From an uncultured Christensenella sp. (GTDB taxonomy: Bacteria; Bacillota; Clostridia; Christensenellales; UBA1242), in NCBI GenBank assembly GCA_949841595.1, contig CATKZB010000001.1, positions 1-64,000 of the forward strand: a stretch of 64,000 nucleotides of DNA, given 5' to 3'. The translations under genes and the position numbers were made by a program. The notes below the pieces were generated by a model. It ran no database searches and was not told the DNA's origin. It saw nothing but the letters and a program-made list of their open reading frames with translations. Positions 7,195 through 14,353 of this stretch are shown here, one piece after another (within the stretch, counting starts at the first letter, position 1; each line of letters starts with the position of its first letter).

Positions 7195-9041
7195 AAAATA
7201 AAACAGAAAATAATCTTGTTCAGCAAGTTTTGGATGATTTTGAAGAGAGAGTGAAAGCAAGAAAGAGTTTTGATAGGCAATGGCAATTGAACATGAATTT
7301 TTATATGGGGAATCAATACTGCGATGTTGGCTATGGAGGCTTTGTAAGAGAAGTTGACAAAGAATATTTTTGGCAAGAGAGAGAAGTGTTCAACCACATT
7401 GCTCCAATCATAGATATCAGACTTTCAAAACTATCTAAAATAAAGCCTAAAATGACAATATGTCCTGCAACAAATGAAGAGCAAGATATTTACACAGCAA
7501 AAATGGGTAAAAAAGTTTTGGAATCTGTTTCAAACAAAATGAATCTTATGGCAAAGATAAATCAGGCCACAAAATGGAGCGAAATTTGTGGAACCAGCTT
7601 TTATAAAATTTCATGGAACTCAAATTTGGGACAAGTTGTTGCTTTGGAAGATGATGGAAACAAGATAAAAACAGGAGATGTTGAAATAAGCGTTTGTTCT
7701 CCATTTGAAATTTATCCAGACAGCTCAACACATGAAAGTTTGAATGAGTGCCAAAGCTTGATTCATGCAAAAGCATACACAACAGCACAAATCAAACAGA
7801 TGTATGGAGTTGATGTGAAAGGCAAAGAGATAAATGTCTATTCACTTGATGGTACAAGTTCTTCTTTGGGAGGACTTGGGATCGGAGGTTTTTCAACAAA
7901 ACTTATTGAAACAACCAGAAAAGACAGTGCAATCGTCATAGAAAAATATGTTAAACCAAATGAAGAATATCCTAATGGCAGACTTTTGATTGTTGCTGGT
8001 GACAAATTGGTGTTTGACGGAGATTTGCCATATTCTAATGGAATTGATGGTAAAAGAGAATTTCCTTTTGTCAGACAAATCTGCAATGAAGAAGTTGGAA
8101 GTTTTTGGGGCGTGAGTATGATAGCACGTTTGATACCTATTCAACGAGCTTATAATGCTGTTAAAAACAGAAAGCATGAATATTTAAACAGGCTGACAAT
8201 GGGTGTGCTTGCTGTTGAAGATGGAAGCGTAGATATTGACAACTTGGAAGAAGAGGGGCTTGCACCAGGCAAGATTCTTGTTTATAGACAAGGTTCTTCT
8301 GCACCTAAGTTTTTGGGTGGTGAAAATGTTCCGACTGATTTTGAAAAAGATGAAGAACGACTGTTAAAAGAATTTGAAGCACTCAGTGGAACAAGTGAAA
8401 TTGGAAGCATGGAAATGGTGTCATCAAGTTTGAGTGGGGTTGCATTGGAGCTTCTTATTGATGAAAATGAAACACGTTTGAAAGTGACTACCGACAGCAT
8501 CAAGTCAGCAATTAAAACAGTGGCAAAACAAATTTTACGACTTTATAAACAATTCGCAACTTTGCCAAGATTGATGAGAATTGTTGGTGAAAATAGAAAT
8601 TTGGAAGTTTTCTATTTTAAAGGAAATGAAATTTCAAGTGATGATGTTCAATTTGATGCTGAAAACGAAACGAATGACACATTGTCTCAAAGAAGAAATA
8701 TGATTTTTACGCTTTTAGATAAGGGTTTGCTAAGTGATGAAAATGGGAATGTTTCAAATTCTATGAAAGCAAAAATAATGGAAAATATAGGTTTTGGAGC
8801 TTGGGAAAACTCTGTGGATTTAAGTGACTTGCATATCAAAAATGCAGACCAAGAAAACAACAGACTTTTCCAAGGCGAAATGTTGGATGTTAAAGAAATA
8901 GATGATCATAACTTGCACTTGACACAGCATATTGCATTTATGTTGAAAGTGGTTTATGCTACAGAAGTAGATAAAAAACTTGAAGAAAACTTTTTGAACC
9001 ATATCAATTTGCATAAACAAAAACTTGAAAAAGGAGAATAA
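7191..9041 (+). CDS. Phage portal protein, P22-like
   Basis: A 616-aa protein with the layout of P22-type podoviral portals. The N-terminal helical segment has an FYMGNQY motif near residue 38, then an acidic wing with NHIAPIIDIRLSKLSKIKPKM, a CSPFEIYPDSS motif near 170, and a long helical C-terminal half containing FVRQICNEEVGSFWGVS and AYNAVKNRKHEYLNR. Twelve copies of such proteins form the DNA channel at one vertex of a capsid. It is shorter than the P22 protein but shows no frameshift. The 4-nt overlap upstream and 2-nt gap downstream place it firmly in the operon. Directly upstream, where a large terminase would be expected, there is none. Confidence 0.88.
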   Translation: MKNKTENNLVQQVLDDFEERVKARKSFDRQWQLNMNFYMGNQYCDVGYGGFVREVDKEYFWQEREVFNHIAPIIDIRLSKLSKIKPKMTICPATNEEQDIYTAKMGKKVLESVSNKMNLMAKINQATKWSEICGTSFYKISWNSNLGQVVALEDDGNKIKTGDVEISVCSPFEIYPDSSTHESLNECQSLIHAKAYTTAQIKQMYGVDVKGKEINVYSLDGTSSSLGGLGIGGFSTKLIETTRKDSAIVIEKYVKPNEEYPNGRLLIVAGDKLVFDGDLPYSNGIDGKREFPFVRQICNEEVGSFWGVSMIARLIPIQRAYNAVKNRKHEYLNRLTMGVLAVEDGSVDIDNLEEEGLAPGKILVYRQGSSAPKFLGGENVPTDFEKDEERLLKEFEALSGTSEIGSMEMVSSSLSGVALELLIDENETRLKVTTDSIKSAIKTVAKQILRLYKQFATLPRLMRIVGENRNLEVFYFKGNEISSDDVQFDAENETNDTLSQRRNMIFTLLDKGLLSDENGNVSNSMKAKIMENIGFGAWENSVDLSDLHIKNADQENNRLFQGEMLDVKEIDDHNLHLTQHIAFMLKVVYATEVDKKLEENFLNHINLHKQKLEKGE

Positions 9042-9043
9042 TA

Positions 9044-9694
9044 ATGAATTTAAATGAAGAAATTTTTGAGGAACAACCAGAGGTTGAAACTTCGTTGGAA
9101 GACAACCAAATTGGCTCCTCGACTGGTGAAAATGACGAGATTGAAACAAAACTTGAAGAAAGTAAAGCTGAAAGGGGCGTTCCCATAGGAAAATTTAAAG
9201 ATGTTGAAGACTTATATCAAGCTTACACCAATCTGCAGTCAGAATTTACCAGAAAATGTCAAAAGCTTTCAGAATTAGAGAAAGATAAAACAGCAAACGA
9301 TCTTTCAAATGATGAAAAATTTGAGAATGGTTTTAAACTGTTCCTTTCAAAAAATCAAGAAGCTTTTTCATACGCAGATGAGATAAAATCAAAAGTTCTG
9401 CAAGACGAAAGTCTGAAAAAACAAGAGAACGCTTTTGAAAAAGTTTGGACATCAATGATCTATGAAAAATTGTCCAACCCAAATCGCACAAAAGAGCCTC
9501 TTGTGAGAAACTTGATCTTAAAAGATGAAGAGTTAAAAAATTTGATTATTGAAAATTATATGAAACAACTTCAAGAACAAAAAACACCTATTGTTATGAC
9601 TTCGAGTTCTGGGGAGAGGGTGACCAAAACAGTCACCCCAAAACCAGACACTTTTGAAGATGCAAAAAAGGTGGTTTTGGATTTGTTTTCATAA
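9044..9694 (+). CDS. Phage scaffolding protein
   Basis: A 216-aa, strongly charged, mostly helical protein between portal and capsid, where scaffolds sit. The acidic N terminus is followed by the typical GKFKDVEDLYQAYTNLQSEF motif (residues 46-65), a coiled-coil region and a Lys-rich C terminus that may contact the capsid. Scaffold proteins direct procapsid assembly and are then lost. GGAG precedes the ATG. No protease is encoded alongside, so it would have to exit intact, as in P22. Confidence 0.82.
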   Translation: MNLNEEIFEEQPEVETSLEDNQIGSSTGENDEIETKLEESKAERGVPIGKFKDVEDLYQAYTNLQSEFTRKCQKLSELEKDKTANDLSNDEKFENGFKLFLSKNQEAFSYADEIKSKVLQDESLKKQENAFEKVWTSMIYEKLSNPNRTKEPLVRNLILKDEELKNLIIENYMKQLQEQKTPIVMTSSSGERVTKTVTPKPDTFEDAKKVVLDLFS

Positions 9695-9711
9695 ACAAAA
9701 AGGAGAAAATT

Positions 9712-10887
9712 ATGGTTACATTATCAAGTGCAGAAAATGTGCTTAAAGATGTTTATTTAGGGGTCATTGCAGACCAAATAAACACAAAAACAAACCCACT
9801 TTTCAGCAGAATTAGAAGAAGTTCAAGAAATATTGTGGGAAAAGAAGTTAGAGTTGTTGCACCAATTGGCATCAATGGTGGAATTATGGCTGGAAGTGAA
9901 ACTTGTGATCTTCCTGAAGGCGTGGACACTCCTTACATATCTTTTGTTGCACCACTCAAAAATCTTTATGGAAGATTTGAAATCAGTGACAAGGCGATAA
10001 GATGTTCTTCAACAGATGTTAATTCTTTTGTCAATCTTTTGCAAGATGGCATGGATTCACTTCTTAAAGCAAGTATTTTCAATCTTTCAAGAATGATTTA
10101 TGGAGATGGAAGTGGACTTTTGGCAAAAATCACAGTTGCCAGTGACAAGGTGACTGTTGATAATGTTGAAGCTGTTGCTCCAGGAATGTATGTGGATTTT
10201 TATAGCAGTGGAGTTTTGAAAGCATCAAATGTTTTTGTTAAAAATGTGGACAAAATTACAAAAGAAATCAAATTAAACAAAACAGCAACTGAATTGTCAC
10301 TTGCAACAGGATATGAAATCTACCTTCATAATTCAAAAGATAGTGACATCATTGGACTTAAAGGGATTGTGAACAATGCATCTCTTTATGGTGTGAACAA
10401 AACGGATTATCCAATTATGAATGCAAAAACTTATGACGGAACAAATGAAGCTTTTGATGAAGATTATGTTCAAAAGATTATCGATGATCTTGAAATGAAT
10501 GGAACAGATGTGAATTTCATCAATTGTTCTTACGAACTTAAGAGACTTTATCAAAAATATTTGACTTTATATAAGAAAAACATAGAATACACAACTTTGG
10601 AAGAAGGAATGAAAGTGTTGACTCATTTTGGCACACCTATTGTTCCAACAAGCCAAATCGGTGCAGGTGAATGCTATTTCTTGAATACAAATGATTTTGC
10701 ATTCTATGAACTTGGTGATTGGAAATGGTTGGAAGATGAATCTGGAAGAGTTTTGAAACAACATCCAACAAAACCTGCTTACTCTGCAACTTTGGTTAAA
10801 TATACAGAACTTGTATGCAACAAACCAAATGGAGTTGCTTTGGCAACCAAAGTGCCAACATCAATCCCTACAGCAAGTGAAAATTAG
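9712..10887 (+). CDS. Phage major capsid protein
   Basis: A 391-aa protein with the sequence character of HK97-fold capsid proteins of podoviruses: N-terminal arm (LSSAENVLKDVYLGVIADQINTK), a VGKEVRVVAPIGINGG strand region, an ISDKAIRCSSTDVNSFVNLL spine-helix region, and a β-rich insertion around residues 135-205. The C-terminal part (EDESGRVLKQHPTKPAYSATL) resembles the A-domain end. AAAGGAG precedes the ATG. The gene has no stop or frameshift and should make a full-length shell protein. Confidence 0.88.
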   Translation: MVTLSSAENVLKDVYLGVIADQINTKTNPLFSRIRRSSRNIVGKEVRVVAPIGINGGIMAGSETCDLPEGVDTPYISFVAPLKNLYGRFEISDKAIRCSSTDVNSFVNLLQDGMDSLLKASIFNLSRMIYGDGSGLLAKITVASDKVTVDNVEAVAPGMYVDFYSSGVLKASNVFVKNVDKITKEIKLNKTATELSLATGYEIYLHNSKDSDIIGLKGIVNNASLYGVNKTDYPIMNAKTYDGTNEAFDEDYVQKIIDDLEMNGTDVNFINCSYELKRLYQKYLTLYKKNIEYTTLEEGMKVLTHFGTPIVPTSQIGAGECYFLNTNDFAFYELGDWKWLEDESGRVLKQHPTKPAYSATLVKYTELVCNKPNGVALATKVPTSIPTASEN

Positions 10888-10898
10888 GAGATAAATAA

Positions 10899-11219
10899 AT
10901 GGAAAAGTCGTTTGAAATTGAAAGTGATTGTCTTGATATAATCAAAAGAATAAAGGAAATAGACAAAGGTTACTATGTTGTTTACAACTTAGATAAAAAA
11001 GTTTTTGAATTACATAACAGAGAACAAGGGAGAAATTCTTATTGTTTGACATTTCCTTATGATGCTTTGGATGAAAGATGTTATTTACATGTGCTTAAAA
11101 CACGTGTGCAAAACAGTGATGCTTTATTTCAAGAAATGGAAGAAGAAAATAAGAGAAATCAACAAAGACAAATCAAAGAAGTTTTGAATGACTTTGAGGA
11201 GAAATTATATGACAGTTAA
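10899..11219 (+). CDS. Small phage head protein, unknown
   Basis: A 106-aa acidic protein directly behind the capsid gene, with GGAG before its ATG. Residues 20-60 look β-rich (GYYVVYNLDKKVFELHNREQ) and the C terminus is a charged helix (FQEMEEENKRNQQRQIKEVLNDFEEKL). Similar short ORFs with this 'user friendly virion' look follow capsid genes in many podoviruses. Its stop overlaps the next gene. A structural or assembly role is inferred from position only. Confidence 0.6.
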   Translation: MEKSFEIESDCLDIIKRIKEIDKGYYVVYNLDKKVFELHNREQGRNSYCLTFPYDALDERCYLHVLKTRVQNSDALFQEMEEENKRNQQRQIKEVLNDFEEKLYDS

Positions 11220-11769
11220 AGATGTTGTTAAGATTGTATGCGAATTTGTAGGTGAAAGAGAGATTTTAGCAAAATTAAAAGATTCTGAATCTGTTTTGGA
11301 TGAAAGAGAGCAAGAGAAGCTTGATATTATGGTGAATTGCTTTAATCTTGTCAATCAAGAGATTGCAAGTGATTATTTACCTTATTTATATAAAGAAAAT
11401 GTTGATCATGAAGGTGCGATAATAAATTTTTCTGATTTAACAAAGGTTGTTATAAACATTATTGAGATTAAAAACAGATTTGGATTGAACTTGCAATTTA
11501 AAAATTTTTCAAATTATGTGGAAGTTGTTGGAAAACCAAAGTATGTGGTTTACAGTTATCTACCTGAAGATTTAAACCTTAGCAGTGATGTTGAATTTTT
11601 GAATGGTTTGAGTGCAAGAGTTTTTGCTTATGGAATTGCAAGTGAATTTTTGCTTGTGGAAGGATTGAGTGAAGATGCTGAAATTTGGGAAGAGCGATTT
11701 AAAGAAAGTTTGTTTGTTTTGTCTAGGAAGCGTGGGGAACATAGACTTCCAAAAAGGAGTTGGCTTTGA
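11209..11769 (+). CDS. Putative head-to-tail adaptor
   Basis: About 186 aa from the ATG at 11209, which has GAGGAG upstream and overlaps the previous stop by 11 nt. Mostly helical at the N terminus with a β segment in the middle, compatible with head-completion adaptors such as P22 gp4, which occupy this position between capsid and tail hub. The match is by size, fold guess and order rather than a diagnostic motif. It ends inside the start of the next gene (TTGA overlap). Confidence 0.5.
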   Translation: MTVKDVVKIVCEFVGEREILAKLKDSESVLDEREQEKLDIMVNCFNLVNQEIASDYLPYLYKENVDHEGAIINFSDLTKVVINIIEIKNRFGLNLQFKNFSNYVEVVGKPKYVVYSYLPEDLNLSSDVEFLNGLSARVFAYGIASEFLLVEGLSEDAEIWEERFKESLFVLSRKRGEHRLPKRSWL

Positions 11770-13262
11770 TTTTTTATAAAAATGTGAAAAAACATAAGAA
11801 AACATCTGAAAAAAGTCTCATGTTTTCTGTTTTTGCAAATGGTTTGGTTTCCAATAAAGATGATTTGATTTCAAAACCAAATGAATGCAAGATGATGTAT
11901 AATTTGACTTGCAAAGATGGGGCATTAAAAACGGGGCTAGGTTTTAAAGATTTTGAAGTCCCAGCAACATATGACAATCTTGAAGAGTGTCATAGTTATA
12001 ATTTTGCAGAAAAAATTGATGAAATTAAGGGAATATGGCTAGATAGATGGTTCAACACAACATTGGAAAGATTTGTTTTTCAAATTTTGATGGTAGATTC
12101 TGAAAATGTTGTATGGGGTGTGCCGTTGGTGGACAGCTTTAATGGTTTTGTTTGGCAAAAATCATCAAAACTGCAAAGTGAACCACTTTATGGTTGTGCA
12201 TATCGAGTTGAAAATGAAGACAGTGCTTTGTTTTTTTCAAAAGAAGGAATGCTTTATCTTGCTGCTCATGCTGAAGGGCTTTATACTGATGTTCCTGCTC
12301 TTATTTCTTGTGTTGTTCATTATGACAATTTCTTTGGCATAACAAACACCAATCGCAACACTTTGATTTATACCACAAATTTAAATCTCAAAAATTGGTC
12401 TGATGAAGAAAGTTCTGCTATTGAATTTCTGGATAATCGAGGATCTTTCACAAAATTGGTTGCTTTCAATGATTATGTATATTTATTCAGAGAAAACGGG
12501 ATTACAAAAATTTCCATTTACACATCTAAGAATGATTTTTCTTTCACTCATCTCTACACTTCCACTTCCAAAATTTATGAAAATTCAGTTTGTGTTTGTG
12601 GAGAAAAAGTGTTTTTTGTTACAAGAGATGGACTTTACACTTTTAATGGAAACTCTGTTGATAAGGTTTTGGATGATTATGACATATATTTTAAAAACCT
12701 TGAAAACAAAAATTGTGCTTCAGCATGTTTGAACGGGAAATATTATTTAGCAACAAATTGCTTTTTTGAAGATGACAAACAAGTGGGATGTGAAAACTCT
12801 GAATTTGTGAACAATGTTCTTTTTGCTGTTGATATTAATGATTTTTCAGTTGATGTTTTCAGAGGTGTTGACATAAGAAAATTGCTTTCAATTGACAATC
12901 CTTATACAAACAAATTGTGTGCATGTTTTTATAATGCAAACAAACAAAGAATTGGACAACTGACTATGGACGGAAAATTGTTTGGAAACAGCAATGTAAA
13001 ATTGTGGAAATCATTTTTCACCGATTTAAATTTTAAGTCAAAAAGAAAAAAGATTAAAGAAATTATCATAAACACTCATTATGAATGTGAAGTTGAAATT
13101 AAGTCTGACGAAGAGACAAAAGCTTATAAATTTTCTGGAAATATGAAAGAGCAGCGTGCTTCTGTTTGTGTTTATGGCAAGAATTTTCAATTTATATTTA
13201 AAACAAATGCAGAAAAATGTGAAATTAGCAAACCGATGATTGTTTTTGATGTTGTTTCATGA
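11766..13262 (+). CDS. Putative tail-hub or head-closure protein (β-propeller-like)
   Basis: About 498 aa from a TTG at 11766. AAAAGGAG lies 7 nt upstream, and the earlier TTG at 11760 is too close. The sequence consists of repeated short β-strands with aromatic and Gly turns, e.g. DYVYLFRENGITKISIYTS, KVFFVTRDGLYTFNGNSVDKV and KYYLATNCFF. This is the texture of the propeller in P22 gp10-type hub ('stabilisation') proteins, and the position agrees. No fibre or needle gene follows; the holin-like genes come next. Ends with an ATGA overlap to a 37-aa ORF. Confidence 0.6.
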   Translation: MIFYKNVKKHKKTSEKSLMFSVFANGLVSNKDDLISKPNECKMMYNLTCKDGALKTGLGFKDFEVPATYDNLEECHSYNFAEKIDEIKGIWLDRWFNTTLERFVFQILMVDSENVVWGVPLVDSFNGFVWQKSSKLQSEPLYGCAYRVENEDSALFFSKEGMLYLAAHAEGLYTDVPALISCVVHYDNFFGITNTNRNTLIYTTNLNLKNWSDEESSAIEFLDNRGSFTKLVAFNDYVYLFRENGITKISIYTSKNDFSFTHLYTSTSKIYENSVCVCGEKVFFVTRDGLYTFNGNSVDKVLDDYDIYFKNLENKNCASACLNGKYYLATNCFFEDDKQVGCENSEFVNNVLFAVDINDFSVDVFRGVDIRKLLSIDNPYTNKLCACFYNANKQRIGQLTMDGKLFGNSNVKLWKSFFTDLNFKSKRKKIKEIIINTHYECEVEIKSDEETKAYKFSGNMKEQRASVCVYGKNFQFIFKTNAEKCEISKPMIVFDVVS

Positions 13263-13372
13263 AAATAAAATTTTTTGATAAAACCAAATTTTTTAACAAA
13301 GCTTTTCATTATGAAATAGGTGATTATCAAACACTGAAAAATCTTTTGAGAGATGAAACTTTGGAGAAATAA
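13259..13372 (+). CDS. 37-aa ORF in the capsid operon
   Basis: MKIKFFDKTKFF... with an ATGA overlap to the hub gene stop and a TAA 1 nt before the next ATG. It has no own Shine-Dalgarno, so translation would be coupled. The packing and overlaps favour a real peptide. The composition is basic and aromatic; no family recognised. Confidence 0.5.
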   Translation: MKIKFFDKTKFFNKAFHYEIGDYQTLKNLLRDETLEK

Positions 13373-13373
13373 A

Positions 13374-13607
13374 ATGGATATATGGAATGATATTTTTAGC
13401 ATTATAATCAGCAATGGGGTGTTTGCAATTTTGTTTGTTTTGCTTTTTTGTTACCAATTAAAAGACAGCCAAAAGAGAGAAAACAAATATCAAATTACGA
13501 TAGAAAAATTGACGACACATTTGGATGTTTTGGAAGAAGTTAAACAAGACCTGTCTGATATCAAAGAATTTTTGAAAAAGGAGGATGATTATGAAGAACT
13601 TCTTTAA
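13374..13607 (+). CDS. BhlA/UviB-family holin-like protein
   Basis: About 77 aa from the ATG at 13374 with GGAG upstream. One N-terminal transmembrane segment (IISNGVFAILFVLLFCYQL) is followed by KDSQKRENKYQITIEKL and a coiled-coil tail with VKQDLSDIKEFLKK. This is the signature of the BhlA/UviB family of phage and bacteriocin holin-like proteins. It sits last but one in the capsid operon. No endolysin is present, so classic lysis is incomplete here. Confidence 0.78.
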   Translation: MDIWNDIFSIIISNGVFAILFVLLFCYQLKDSQKRENKYQITIEKLTTHLDVLEEVKQDLSDIKEFLKKEDDYEELL

Positions 13608-13857
13608 AAAAATCAAATCATATGGATTTTGGGTCAGCTTGTCAGCAGCTTTAATAATTCTTTTGGATGCATTTGGAAATGTTTTTGGTTTTAAAATTGA
13701 AAACAAAATCGTTGAAGATTGTGTTATGTCAATTGCAGGAATATTGGTTGTTTTTGGGATAGTTTCAATGAATGATTCAAAAAGTGACGCAAATGAAACA
13801 GAAGATAAAAACGATGAAAAACAAAATTCAGACGATGAAAATGATATGAATAAATAA
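13591..13857 (+). CDS. Second holin-like membrane protein
   Basis: About 88 aa from the ATG at 13591, chosen because AAAGGAGG is 6 nt upstream; an ATG at 13585 abuts it. It overlaps the BhlA-like gene by 17 nt. Two hydrophobic segments (FWVSLSAALIILLDAFGNVFG and VMSIAGILVVFGIV) flank a short charged loop, and the C terminus is a long Asp/Glu/Lys/Asn tail. The FWVSL...G...GIL-V-FGI-V pattern fits the LC3-type phage holin family. It is the last gene of the cassette before a strong terminator. Confidence 0.65.
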   Translation: MKNFFKKIKSYGFWVSLSAALIILLDAFGNVFGFKIENKIVEDCVMSIAGILVVFGIVSMNDSKSDANETEDKNDEKQNSDDENDMNK

Positions 13858-13884
13858 TTATTGTAATGTATAAATATGCAAATT

Positions 13885-13913
13885 AAACCACGCTTAAATG
13901 GCGTGGTTTTTTA
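13885..13913 (+). terminator. Rho-independent terminator closing the capsid operon
   Basis: AAACCACGC (13885-13893) and GCGTGGTTT (13901-13909) with a 7-nt loop and six T residues. It lies 27 nt after the last holin-like stop. Confidence 0.9.
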
Positions 13914-13939
13914 TTTAATTAAAATTATTTGGCAAACAC

Positions 13940-13968
13940 TTGAAAATGTGTAGATTTTATGTTATTAT
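13940..13968 (+). promoter_or_regulatory. Sigma-A promoter
   Basis: TTGAAA (13940-13945), 17 bp, TATTAT (13963-13968), about 25 nt before the ATG of the small membrane protein. Confidence 0.65.
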
Positions 13969-13993
13969 ATTAACATAAAGCAAGGAGGAACTT

Positions 13994-14308
13994 ATGAAAA
14001 AAATTATTTACACAATTTTGTCCATTTTGTCAATTGCATACATTGCTTTTTTGGCAGTTAATGTGGTGAGATCTCAAACTGGATGGAATCCAGATATGGG
14101 TTGGTTTGCGAAATGGTTTGATTTGATTGTCAACTTTGGTGGAATTGCGATTATCTTCTGTTTTGCACTTGTAAATTTTGCAGGAAGCCCACTTAAAACA
14201 GTTTTCTTTATACTTTTGATTTTGGCAATTGTTTGCTATATCATTGTTTTGGCAGTGCCAGATTTCTTCTATAATTTGTTTAACAGTGTAACTCCTATGT
14301 TGATGTGA
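13994..14308 (+). CDS. Small membrane protein, unknown
   Basis: A 104-aa protein with three hydrophobic segments (residues 5-25, 44-66 and 72-95). AAGGAGG lies 5 nt before the ATG, and the gene has its own promoter. A conserved-looking WNPDMGWFAKWFD sits between the first two segments on the same side as the N-terminal loop. No family recognised. It separates the phage cassette terminator from polA, and may be cotranscribed with polA. Confidence 0.7.
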   Translation: MKKIIYTILSILSIAYIAFLAVNVVRSQTGWNPDMGWFAKWFDLIVNFGGIAIIFCFALVNFAGSPLKTVFFILLILAIVCYIIVLAVPDFFYNLFNSVTPMLM

Positions 14309-14353
14309 TTTGTTTAAAATCTTTAATTTTAGTTGATAATTATAGAGGAATTC

